Shown: piece by piece, positions 42,677-51,137 of the stretch
How positions within the stretch are numbered: the stretch's first letter is position 1
Layout of the letters: each line of letters begins with the position of its first letter
Assembly: GCF_034008635.1 (NCBI RefSeq)
Contig: NZ_CP125378.1
Location: forward strand, 6,076,501 to 6,140,500
Length of the DNA stretch: 64,000 nt
DNA from: Pseudomonas sp. P8_229
GTDB lineage: Bacteria > Pseudomonadota > Gammaproteobacteria > Pseudomonadales > Pseudomonadaceae
Reading direction: 5' to 3'
Made by a program: the position numbers and the translations under genes
The notes under the pieces: generated by a model
The model's input: the letters and a program-made list of their open reading frames with translations, nothing else
Databases searched by the model: none
What the model was told of the DNA's origin: nothing

Positions 42677-43899
42677 ACGCCGGCAAGGGCTGGACGCCCG
42701 GACAGATCGGCTATTGCAGCAATGTGCACCCTACCCGCGACCTGGCCGGGTTGCAGTCTTCGATCGAGCAGCACTTTCAGGGCGTGCGGACCCTGCGCGG
42801 GCTGCAAGCGCAGAACAGCGGACTGTGGATCAGCGCCCTTGCCGCGTCCAGGCTGCAGCAGAAATCGGCGCGTTCGGCGTTTCTGAACCTGCTGCAACGC
42901 AGCGGACTGCGGCTGACATCGCTGAACGGTTTTCCCTACGGCCAATTTCATGACCGTGCGATAAAAGCCGAGGTCTACCTGCCCAATTGGGCCGAGCCGA
43001 AACGCCTGGCGTACAGCCTGAATCTGGCGCACATCCTCGCGCAGGCGTTGCCGCCGGATTGTCATCAAGGGGTGATCTCCACCGTGCCGCTCGGCTATGC
43101 CGCCACCTGGACCCCGACGCTGCAACAACGGGCCGAGCAGCAACTGCGCGAACTCACCGCTTCGCTGGCCCAACTGCATCGGGAAACCGGCAAGAAGATC
43201 GTGTTCTGCCTGGAGATGGAGCCGGATTGCGTGCTGGAAACCACTGACCAGGCCATCGCCTTCTTCCGCCGCTGGCAAACCACAGACCCGAACCATCCCT
43301 ATCTGGCGCTGTGCTTTGATGTCTGCCATCAGGCGGTGATGTTCGAAGACTGCTTTCAGTCGTTGGCAAAGCTGCGTCAGGCACAGGTAGCCATCGGCAA
43401 GATCCAGCTGTCCAACGCATTGATTTGTCGTCTACCTGACGACGGGCGCCGCGAACAGGTGCTCAAGACGTTGAGTGACTTCTGCGAAACCACCTACCTG
43501 CATCAAGTGAAGGCGCGCGATGCGCAGGGTCGCCTGCAGGCCTGGGCGGATCTGCCCGCCGCCCTCGTCGAATGCGCAAAACTCCCGGGGCGTTACCCCG
43601 AACTGAGGATTCATTTCCACATCCCGTTGTTCAGCGAACAGCTGTTGTTGCCCGATCTGAGCGGCAGTCAGATCGCCCTGTCGCAGACCTTCGATTTTCT
43701 CGCCAGCCACGAGGACTTTCGTCCGGTGCTGGAGGTGGAAACCTACAGCTGGGGCGTCCTGCCCGCGCAACTGCGGCCGACGACCGAGTCCGCCCAGCTT
43801 CAGGGGATCGCCGCAGAACTGAACTGGGTCGAGGACCAGTTGCGGCAACGGCGACTGCTGCAATCACAAGCACAGGAGGCGTACGCCGATGCGCTCTGA
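42673..43899 (+). CDS. eboE: EboE-like xylose-isomerase-type TIM barrel
   Basis: A 408-residue protein of the AP-endonuclease-2/xylose isomerase barrel type. Metal-site candidates are the acidic residues in FCLEMEPDCVLE, LCFDVCHQAVMFED and IHFHIPLF. It matches EboE by fold and by its operon place between a TatD hydrolase and a phosphatase-like protein. It overlaps the next gene by 11 bases. A sugar or cyclitol isomerase would suit a pathway that starts with a sugar-phosphate cyclase; that is an inference. Confidence 0.8.
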   Translation: MNAGKGWTPGQIGYCSNVHPTRDLAGLQSSIEQHFQGVRTLRGLQAQNSGLWISALAASRLQQKSARSAFLNLLQRSGLRLTSLNGFPYGQFHDRAIKAEVYLPNWAEPKRLAYSLNLAHILAQALPPDCHQGVISTVPLGYAATWTPTLQQRAEQQLRELTASLAQLHRETGKKIVFCLEMEPDCVLETTDQAIAFFRRWQTTDPNHPYLALCFDVCHQAVMFEDCFQSLAKLRQAQVAIGKIQLSNALICRLPDDGRREQVLKTLSDFCETTYLHQVKARDAQGRLQAWADLPAALVECAKLPGRYPELRIHFHIPLFSEQLLLPDLSGSQIALSQTFDFLASHEDFRPVLEVETYSWGVLPAQLRPTTESAQLQGIAAELNWVEDQLRQRRLLQSQAQEAYADAL

Positions 43900-45334
43900 C
43901 CCTGCGCGTCAACCACTGCTGCTGATCAACGTGGTCGGGTTGACGCCGTCGTTGCTTGGAGAAGCGACGCCGCACATCAATGCCCTGCTGAAAGTCGCAA
44001 AAATGGCCAGCCTGCAACCGGTGTTTCCGGCCGTCACATCGTCGGTGCAAGCCTCGATTCTCACCGGGCGTCCACCGTCCGAGCACGGCATCGTCGGCAA
44101 TGGCTGGTATTTTCGCGACCAGGCTGAAGTGCGTTTCTGGCTGCAACCCAATGCGCTGATTCAGGGCGAAAAGGTCTGGGAGACGCTCAAACGCGAGTTG
44201 CCCGGGTTTCGCTGCAGCCAGTTGTTCTGGTGGTACAACATGTACGCCGACGTGGATGCTGCCATCACCCCGCGCCCTCACTACCCGGCCGATGGCCGGA
44301 AAATGTTCGGTCTGTATTCGTCACCGGCTGCGCTGCACGAGCGTATCGAGCAACTGATTGGCGAGTTTCCGTTTCCGGGCTTCTGGGGCCCGGCGGCCGG
44401 CATTGCCTCGAGCCGCTGGATCGTCGATTGCGCCATCGCCGAATTTCAGCTCAATCGGCCCGACCTGCAATTGATCTACCTGCCGCATCTCGACTACAGC
44501 CTTCAGCGCGTGGGGCCGGAGCATCCGTCGATTGCCGACGAGGTTCGGGCCATCGACAAGGAAGTCGGCCGCCTGCTGGCGTTTGCCGAAGAACAGGGCG
44601 CGGCGGTGATGTTGCTGTCGGAATACGGGATCGAAGCGGTCAATCAATCGGTTTCAATCAACCGCCTGCTGCGCTCGGAAGGTTTGCTGGAGGTGCGCCA
44701 ATCGCTGACCTGGGAACTGCTCGACTCCGGCGCCAGTGCAGCGTTTGCCGTGGCCGATCATCAGATCGCGCATGTCTACGTGAAACGGACCCAGGACATT
44801 CCCCGCGTCAAAGCGCTGCTGCAGCGCCAGCCCGGTATCGAGCAGGTGCTGGACAAGGCCGAACAGCGGGCGTTTCAGCTGGATCACCCGCGCAGCGGCG
44901 AGCTGGTGGCCGTGGCCGCAGCCGGTTACTGGTTCGATTACTACTACTGGTTCGATGATCGCAAGGCGCCCGACTTTGCCCGCACCGTGGACATCCACCG
45001 CAAGCCCGGCTACGACCCGCTGGAACTGTTCATCGACCCGGCCATTCGTTTCCCGAAATTGAGAGTCGCGCGGCGCCTGCTGCAGAAGAAACTCGGCTTT
45101 CGCTACTACATGGACCTGATTCCACTGGACACCGGACTGGTCCGTGGCAGTCACGGTCGCCTGCCCGAGCGCGAGGAAACCGGCCCGCTGTTCATCACCA
45201 ATTGCGATCTGCCGTTGCCGCAAACCCTTGCGGCAACGGCAGTGAAACAACTGCTCCTTCAGCATTTTCTGGGGCACTCATACACCCACTCGGCCAATGC
45301 CAAGGAGCTTCCATGCGGCGAGCCATTTCTATAA
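43889..45334 (+). CDS. eboF: EboF-like alkaline-phosphatase-superfamily protein
   Basis: A 481-residue type I phosphodiesterase/nucleotide pyrophosphatase relative. The nucleophile region reads FPAVTSSVQASILTGRPPSEHGIVGNGWYFRD (about residues 47-78), and later metal-ligand stretches include LPHLDYSLQ and LLSEYGIEAV. No signal peptide is visible, so it probably acts in the cytoplasm. It would remove or transfer a phosphate group on the Ebo product. It overlaps the start of the CxxCH protein gene by 22 bases, which ties the Ebo set to the accessory genes that follow. Confidence 0.82.
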   Translation: MRSDPARQPLLLINVVGLTPSLLGEATPHINALLKVAKMASLQPVFPAVTSSVQASILTGRPPSEHGIVGNGWYFRDQAEVRFWLQPNALIQGEKVWETLKRELPGFRCSQLFWWYNMYADVDAAITPRPHYPADGRKMFGLYSSPAALHERIEQLIGEFPFPGFWGPAAGIASSRWIVDCAIAEFQLNRPDLQLIYLPHLDYSLQRVGPEHPSIADEVRAIDKEVGRLLAFAEEQGAAVMLLSEYGIEAVNQSVSINRLLRSEGLLEVRQSLTWELLDSGASAAFAVADHQIAHVYVKRTQDIPRVKALLQRQPGIEQVLDKAEQRAFQLDHPRSGELVAVAAAGYWFDYYYWFDDRKAPDFARTVDIHRKPGYDPLELFIDPAIRFPKLRVARRLLQKKLGFRYYMDLIPLDTGLVRGSHGRLPEREETGPLFITNCDLPLPQTLAATAVKQLLLQHFLGHSYTHSANAKELPCGEPFL

Positions 45335-46455
45335 CTGTTCTCAGTGCACTGGCCGGTTTGGCTCAGGCACAGGACACCACCCCTTTCGATTGCAGCCAAT
45401 TTCTGAAGTTTGGGACTGACATCACCAAGACCCGGGCTGCGTTCGAGCAGAATCCCGAGACCATGGCCTGGAACTGGTTCGTCTGTCTGAACCAGCCCAG
45501 CGCCGCCCAGACCAGTAATCGGGTTTGGGAAACGATGAAGCCTTCGGACCAGGTCTACCTGCCCAATGGTGCTGCGCCCGGCCCTTATGCCAGTAACGCG
45601 CCGCTCCCGGCCGCCGTGGAGACGCAAGCCAAAGCCCAGGGTATGGACCTGTCCCGCGCGTTCCATAACATCAATGCCACCCAACAGGTCGATGGTCTGG
45701 CGCTGCATATGGGCGGCGCCGTGCCGGCGGCGCAAAAAGGCAACCCCGTACGCTTTCAACTGCTGATGGGGCAAGACACGTTCGACTACATCGTGCAGCG
45801 TCAGGTCTACAACATGAATGGTCAGGCCGCACTGCCCGACAACCTTCACTTCCCGGCGACTGCCTGGGAGTTGAAAGCCGCCTGGCTGTGGATCGGCTCG
45901 GACACGACCTACCGACAAACTCTGGTCAACGACGGCTACTACGTAGCCCAGGCCTATTTCCAGCAGGACGACGGCACTTATCAGGTTGGCTATGCGGCAT
46001 TGAGCGGGCTGCATGTCGTCAACAAACTGGACGACAGCTGGGTGTGGACCACCTTCGAAAACATCAACAACAGCAAATACACCGTGACCAACGCGCCGAC
46101 ACCGACGCCGATGACCAACACCACCGGGCCGACCCCGGCCGCCAAACCGGTGAATGTCAGCTTCCAGGCGAGTAATCCGACGCTGTCGAAGTACGAATTG
46201 ATCGGAGTCGAGTACCAGCCCGTCACCCAGGTACTGGCCAACTCGCAGCTGGAATCGGCTTTCCAGAACACCTCGTCCTGCCTGGCCTGCCATGGCACCG
46301 CCGCCTACTCGAACGACAAGGGCTACTTCAATTTCGCCCTCAAGCAAGGTGGCGGCATCGTCTACCCAACCACTCCGCTGCCGGCCTCCGACTTCGCAGG
46401 CTACAAAAAACTGGACTTTGTCTGGTCGCTGAAACGCGCCCAGTGGCAACGCTAA
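45313..46455 (+). CDS. Exported single-CxxCH protein, paralogue 1
   Basis: A 380-residue protein with a signal peptide (MRRAISITVLSALAGLAQAQ) and one haem-attachment motif CLACH near residue 323, so it may be a periplasmic mono-haem c-type protein. The body (ETMAWNWFVCLNQP, VWETMKPSDQVYLPNG, TAWELKAAWLWIG, YAALSGLHVVNKLDDSWVWTTFENI) is related to the protein at 49842-51134. I know of no described function. AAGGAG precedes the ATG at 45313. It overlaps the end of EboF and is followed 10 bases later by a large unknown gene, so it belongs to the operon. Haem binding is inferred from a single motif. Confidence 0.7.
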   Translation: MRRAISITVLSALAGLAQAQDTTPFDCSQFLKFGTDITKTRAAFEQNPETMAWNWFVCLNQPSAAQTSNRVWETMKPSDQVYLPNGAAPGPYASNAPLPAAVETQAKAQGMDLSRAFHNINATQQVDGLALHMGGAVPAAQKGNPVRFQLLMGQDTFDYIVQRQVYNMNGQAALPDNLHFPATAWELKAAWLWIGSDTTYRQTLVNDGYYVAQAYFQQDDGTYQVGYAALSGLHVVNKLDDSWVWTTFENINNSKYTVTNAPTPTPMTNTTGPTPAAKPVNVSFQASNPTLSKYELIGVEYQPVTQVLANSQLESAFQNTSSCLACHGTAAYSNDKGYFNFALKQGGGIVYPTTPLPASDFAGYKKLDFVWSLKRAQWQR

Positions 46456-46465
46456 GGAGCATGAC

Positions 46466-48835
46466 ATGAGCGTATTGAACTTCCCCCGCATCTACCTCAA
46501 CGGCCATATGTTCTGGAACCCGCCGACGGCCAACAACAATGATGTGCTGCCGCTCTATGACGCGGTGAAGATGGATATCAACTGGCCGTTTACCAGCTAC
46601 TACGACATCACGCAGCAGAACGCTCCCACCACCCTGATGCCCTGGATCATTTCACCCGTGCAGCAGAATAATCTGCCGCCCTATGTGCAGCAGGTTCCGA
46701 CCAACGGAAGCCCAAACACCTTCCCGTTCATACCCGCCGAATGGGACCTGTTTGGCGACAACGCCTGCGGGACGGTGAGTTACCAGAGTACCCGCTCGAC
46801 CATTATTGGCGGCGAGTTGCAGGCCAACACCTACATTGCTCAGGACGCGCTGGTCGGCAGGGACTTCCAGCTGCTCGGCAATCCCTTTGGCAGTCAGAGC
46901 CCGACGGCCGCCCGCTTCGTCGATATCAGCCCGTGGCAGAACACCTTCACGGCGCTGTACTTCGACAAGCTGCAGCTGGGGGATGCCACCTGTGGCCTGA
47001 CCCTGAACCGTCAATACCGGATGCTCGACCGCTTCCTGACGTTCAATTGGGCCGGTGACTTTGGCGGTCTGGCGTATGTCACCACCACCTGGCAGACCTG
47101 TTTTCCCCGGGACAATCTGGAATGGGTCATCGGCGATTCCGTCCTGCTGAGTAATCTCCAGCAACAGATGGAGGCTCAAAACGCTCAGGGCCTGATGTTC
47201 AGGTTCGCCACGTACCTCACCTGTTACGACAGGAACGGTGTGTTCAACGACTTCCCGTACATCAACACCCGCAACAATGACCCATCGGCGCTGGCCCGTA
47301 TGACAGCGATGTATCAAAAGGGGCTGGACAACGTTTCCGATATTTTCTTCAACCCCGCCTACAACCGTACCGTAGCGACCCTGGGTCTATGGTTCGACCA
47401 CGAATACCCCACGGCGCCCGCCGGCCCGCGTCTGGTCACCGACCAGAAGATCATGGTCACTCGCCCCGGCATGTCTCAGCCGACAAGCACCAATCTGGGT
47501 GTGACATCGGCGCAGATCACCAACAACACGCTGTCGCTGGATCTGGCCAACACATTTCCGTTCTATCCGCTGGACAAGAACGCCGATGTCCTGACTGCCG
47601 AGAAGTTCCAGGCCGGCGACTATAAGCTGGGCGTATCGCAGAACGGGAATTTCGTGCCGGTGGTCGACATCGGTTTCGATCAGTACCAACAGTCGGCATT
47701 CGACAAGCGCTCGGGCCTGCTGGACCTACCCCTCAGCGCAGCGCAAACGGCCACCTTGCAATCCGGCCCGCTGGAACTGCAGCAACAGACTGCATCAGGC
47801 CCCGTGAAAGCCGCCACTCAGCAAGTGTGGACTGCGGAGGTAGTAGAGAGTGGCACCTTCGTCGACGTGAACGATCGCAAGACGCTGAACATCATGGTGC
47901 AGAAAAATGGTCAACCGGCCGCCAACACCACACTCTGGGTGGTGGAATACGGCAACCCTTACAACGTGACCACCAGCGACTACTACCTGACGTTCAGAAA
48001 CAACCCCGACTTCACGCTGTTCTACGACAACGCAGACCGCAACAAAAACACCGCCCACCTGCCACAGTTCAAGGGCACGGCACCTGTAGCGAACTACCTG
48101 GCCACCGGCAGCGGTCGTCGACTGGTCAATCTGGAAGCCAAAGACAAACCGGTGGGCGTTCCGGTCAGTTATCAGTCATTCATGAATGGCTCAAGTAAAC
48201 CGATCACGGTCCCCCTGACCCCTTGCCTGGAATTCGACGCCGGCGTCTACGTCAGCGGAACGCTGGATAACGATCAGACGGTGGATTACTCCTACGTCGC
48301 CACCACCACCGACGCCAATGGCATCGCCCAGGTGAGTTTCAAGGCTCTGGCCCCGGGTTTCCCTACGCTGCGCTTCATCGTCAAGGAAGGCACCAGCGAC
48401 CCGGTCATCCCCTTCAGCTTCGCGCTCACAAACGCCCAGACCGACTTCCTCGCGCCGCTGCGCGTCCTGCCTCTGGACCTGCCGCTGCAACAGGACTTCA
48501 TCAACTTCTGGAACACCATCTACAAGGAAAAGGACGCCCCAACGCAGGTGTGGGAAGGGTTTATCTACCCACGCATCCTGAAGACGTTCTATTACCTGTA
48601 CCCGATCATGAACAAGTTCATGCCGCTCAACTCCCAGAAGCGAGTGGAAGGCGCCGTCGACCAGTTGATCCGGCTGATCAGCAAGGAGTACCAGGAAGAA
48701 AGCACCCTCGCGATGCCCATCACCCGCGACCTGTCGCAAAGCCGGCGCGCCGTGCTGGAGTTGTGGGCGCAGAAACTGGTCAAGCGCAACTTCCCGCCCA
48801 TGCAACTCAAGATGAGTGATTACGACGACCTCTGA
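46466..48835 (+). CDS. Large unidentified protein, paralogue 1 (789 residues)
   Basis: I do not recognise the family. There is no signal peptide; it begins MSVLNFPRIYLNGHMFWNPP. The middle is beta-rich and contains an Ig-like or adhesin-like segment (TPCLEFDAGVYVSGTLDNDQTV, VATTTDANGIAQVSF). The C-terminal 150 residues are helical (WEGFIYPRILKTFYYLYPIMNKFMPLN, LAMPITRDLSQSRRAVLELW) and resemble the end of the protein at 51138-52955 (ITWELMYPNVLRFHYLAFPAMSRYIPLN, FMPVVRSMSPSQRALL). TAAGGAG precedes the ATG. It always follows a CxxCH protein here. It may be cytoplasmic or exported by a non-Sec route. Confidence 0.75.
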   Translation: MSVLNFPRIYLNGHMFWNPPTANNNDVLPLYDAVKMDINWPFTSYYDITQQNAPTTLMPWIISPVQQNNLPPYVQQVPTNGSPNTFPFIPAEWDLFGDNACGTVSYQSTRSTIIGGELQANTYIAQDALVGRDFQLLGNPFGSQSPTAARFVDISPWQNTFTALYFDKLQLGDATCGLTLNRQYRMLDRFLTFNWAGDFGGLAYVTTTWQTCFPRDNLEWVIGDSVLLSNLQQQMEAQNAQGLMFRFATYLTCYDRNGVFNDFPYINTRNNDPSALARMTAMYQKGLDNVSDIFFNPAYNRTVATLGLWFDHEYPTAPAGPRLVTDQKIMVTRPGMSQPTSTNLGVTSAQITNNTLSLDLANTFPFYPLDKNADVLTAEKFQAGDYKLGVSQNGNFVPVVDIGFDQYQQSAFDKRSGLLDLPLSAAQTATLQSGPLELQQQTASGPVKAATQQVWTAEVVESGTFVDVNDRKTLNIMVQKNGQPAANTTLWVVEYGNPYNVTTSDYYLTFRNNPDFTLFYDNADRNKNTAHLPQFKGTAPVANYLATGSGRRLVNLEAKDKPVGVPVSYQSFMNGSSKPITVPLTPCLEFDAGVYVSGTLDNDQTVDYSYVATTTDANGIAQVSFKALAPGFPTLRFIVKEGTSDPVIPFSFALTNAQTDFLAPLRVLPLDLPLQQDFINFWNTIYKEKDAPTQVWEGFIYPRILKTFYYLYPIMNKFMPLNSQKRVEGAVDQLIRLISKEYQEESTLAMPITRDLSQSRRAVLELWAQKLVKRNFPPMQLKMSDYDDL

Positions 48836-48856
48836 TCCATCAGGAAAGATGAGCCG

Positions 48857-48878
48857 CTGCGGGCGTTCAGGCCCGCAG
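48857..48878 (+). repeat. Perfect 8-base hairpin between operon genes
   Basis: CTGCGGGC and GCCCGCAG enclose the six-base loop GTTCAG. It lies 22 bases after the stop of the 789-residue gene and 23 bases before the next ATG. No T run follows, so it is more likely an mRNA-stabilising or partial attenuation element than a full terminator. Confidence 0.5.
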
Positions 48879-48901
48879 TGCGCCTTGCCAGGGAGTGACC
48901 C

Positions 48902-49822
48902 ATGAACGTCAGCCTCTTGAACCGTCTGTTGCTGTTGATCCTGTTGTTCTGTCCATCCGCATTCGCCCAGGACAGCGGCGCCGTCTACTTCACCAATGGC
49001 GTACACAACACGCTGGGGTGCAATGAACAGAACGGCAACTGCATCGCCAAACGCAATCCGGGTGAGCCTTCCGATCCGTTCTTCCCGGCATTCTGGATCA
49101 GCAACTGGACCCTGTACCGGGTGATGCACAACTACGAAAACAACCCGCCGCCCTACAGCAACCCGCCAACGACCCTGACGCCTGCGGACTACACCGTCTC
49201 CCACGGGACCAGCTACTACGACACAACCTACATCCCGCCGGATGGCGACGGCTTCGGCGCCATGATGGAGCACTACGAGAAATACTGTCTGCCGATCTTC
49301 CCGATCAAGAACAACAACTACACCTGCTCGTTCGTCTCCCTTGGCAACAAGGCGTACTTCCTGACGTATCCGCAAGACCGCCCGAAAGACATGCCGGCCT
49401 GCTGCATGTTTTCCCCGATGAATCATCCGCCACGGCAGGACTTCATCGAGCACCTGCCCTACAGCGCCGAGCGCAGTAAAAACCTCGATGGCAGCGTGCA
49501 GGCCTACGCCCTGGATCTTGATTCGCCGCAAGGTCCGATCCTGTTCGGCTATGCCTTCTACAAAAAAATGTCGGGACAACCGCCCTACCGGCCACCGCAA
49601 TCGTTCTTCTTTTCAGGCGATACCAGCGTCGCCAACGCACCGATCGTCAGCCAGAACTACACCGATTTCCGCATCGCCAAACCGAACCCGAAACAGACGT
49701 GGGCGCAGGTCGCCGCCATGTGCCCGTCGAATCCGCCACCCTGCCAGCTGTTCGAGCCACCAGAGTCGCAGAGCAATGGCCACAAGGCGCAGTGGAACAA
49801 ACTCATGCAGCGTAAACCGTGA
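48902..49822 (+). CDS. Exported eight-cysteine protein of unknown function
   Basis: A 306-residue protein with a clear Sec signal (LLLLILLFCPSAFAQD). The mature part carries eight cysteines (in LGC, GNC, KYC, YTC, ACC, AMC, PPC contexts), enough for four disulfides, and aromatic-rich stretches such as FWISNWTLYRVMHNYENNPPPY. I do not recognise the family. GGGAG precedes the ATG. It sits between the two copies of the CxxCH/large-protein module, so it is probably exported to work with them. Confidence 0.75.
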   Translation: MNVSLLNRLLLLILLFCPSAFAQDSGAVYFTNGVHNTLGCNEQNGNCIAKRNPGEPSDPFFPAFWISNWTLYRVMHNYENNPPPYSNPPTTLTPADYTVSHGTSYYDTTYIPPDGDGFGAMMEHYEKYCLPIFPIKNNNYTCSFVSLGNKAYFLTYPQDRPKDMPACCMFSPMNHPPRQDFIEHLPYSAERSKNLDGSVQAYALDLDSPQGPILFGYAFYKKMSGQPPYRPPQSFFFSGDTSVANAPIVSQNYTDFRIAKPNPKQTWAQVAAMCPSNPPPCQLFEPPESQSNGHKAQWNKLMQRKP

Positions 49823-49841
49823 TCAACGACGAAGGATCGCC

Positions 49842-51134
49842 ATGAAAACCACACTCCGTTATTCCGTGATGTTGCTGGGTCTGGCCAGCCTGCCGGTGCT
49901 GGCCAGGGAACAAGCCATGCCGTCGGTGCAGGCCAGCCAGTTGAACTGCCAGCCGCCCAGTACGGCACCGGCCGCCACGGCCGGACAGGATCAGTTCGAT
50001 CAATACAGCTGGCAGATGTTCATCGCCCTGAGCTGGCCGGCAAAGAGCGGGCAGCGCGGCAATCCCGACTGCACCCAACAGCCCGGTGCGGCCGGCTACA
50101 CCGTCTGGCAGACCTACAAGACCGTAGGCGAAATCTTTCTGCCGAACGCCACCAATCCGGGGCCGTGGAATTCCCCGCAGATCGCAAAAAGTTTCAACAT
50201 CATCAACATCGCCTCTTTGAAAAACAGCGCTCAGGTGAATGCCGTCGATCAGGCGGTCGGCGGCTGGTTGATCGATCAGGCGAAAAACCCGACCTATTAC
50301 GACATTTCGGCCAACGAGACCTCCTACAACTACATCGTGGGCAACAACTTCTATAACGCCGACGTCGTTTCCAAAGCCAACAACATCCAATTCCCCTGGG
50401 GCGTCATCGAGATCAAATCGAGCTGGCGCATCCTCACCTCCAATGACAACGCCAGCCGTTACCTGACCATGCTCGCCCGGGTGGCGACTTTCAATGATCA
50501 GGGCCAGAAGAACGGTGTCACCGAGGCGTATCTGGGGCTGGTCGGCCTGCACATCATCACCAAGGCCAACGGCTATCCGCAGTGGATCTGGTCGACATTT
50601 GAACAGGTCGACAACGTTCCGCCCAAGGCACTGGTAAACGGCAAATGGGTCGATCAACCAGTCGCGGGCACGGCCTATTCCTACTTCAACGCCGCCGCAC
50701 CCGCCGCGTCCCTCAACCAGTCACCGTGCGACTGGCAGACTCAGGGCCCGCATCAGGTCTGCGTTCCCAAGCCCGGCACCACGTTCCAGACCCCGAACCC
50801 GCTGAACCGGGTCACCCCGATCGCCGACATCACGAACCAGATCAACGCCAGTTACCAGACCGACCCGGGGTTGCAAAAAAGCGTGTTGAAGTACTACCAG
50901 CTCATCACCACCCAGCGCCCGCTGATGCCTGACAACCCGGGCAATCCGCTGGGTCAGCCGACGCCGGCACTCTCGGCCAATGTGACCATGGAAAGCTACA
51001 TCCAGCCCAACAGCAGCTGCATGAACTGCCATTCCATGGCGACGCCGGTCAAGAGTCCTTACAAGTCCGACTACTCCTATCTGTTCAAATTCGCCAATTC
51101 GCCGCTCGGCAAAACCATCAAGGACGGGAAATAA
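49842..51134 (+). CDS. Exported single-CxxCH protein, paralogue 2
   Basis: A 430-residue protein with a signal peptide (SVMLLGLASLPVLA) and one CMNCH motif near residue 395, plus four other cysteines. It has the same architecture and related segments as the protein at 45313-46455: YSWQMFIALSWP, VWQTYKTVGEIFLPNA, WGVIEIKSSWRIL, YLGLVGLHIITKANGYPQWIWSTFEQVDN. A Met or His sixth ligand cannot be assigned. It is followed 3 bases later by the second large protein. The function is unknown; a c-type haem or copper electron-transfer role is the obvious guess. Confidence 0.7.
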   Translation: MKTTLRYSVMLLGLASLPVLAREQAMPSVQASQLNCQPPSTAPAATAGQDQFDQYSWQMFIALSWPAKSGQRGNPDCTQQPGAAGYTVWQTYKTVGEIFLPNATNPGPWNSPQIAKSFNIINIASLKNSAQVNAVDQAVGGWLIDQAKNPTYYDISANETSYNYIVGNNFYNADVVSKANNIQFPWGVIEIKSSWRILTSNDNASRYLTMLARVATFNDQGQKNGVTEAYLGLVGLHIITKANGYPQWIWSTFEQVDNVPPKALVNGKWVDQPVAGTAYSYFNAAAPAASLNQSPCDWQTQGPHQVCVPKPGTTFQTPNPLNRVTPIADITNQINASYQTDPGLQKSVLKYYQLITTQRPLMPDNPGNPLGQPTPALSANVTMESYIQPNSSCMNCHSMATPVKSPYKSDYSYLFKFANSPLGKTIKDGK

Positions 51135-51137
51135 ATC

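Noticed and set aside
48857..48878. Operon terminator between the large protein and the eight-cysteine protein
   Set aside because: The stem is perfect but no T run follows, so full termination is unlikely.
48191..49600. 469-codon minus-strand frame opposite the large protein and the eight-cysteine protein
   Set aside because: The plus genes have ribosome sites, a signal peptide and a paralogue in the same operon; the minus frame has none of these.
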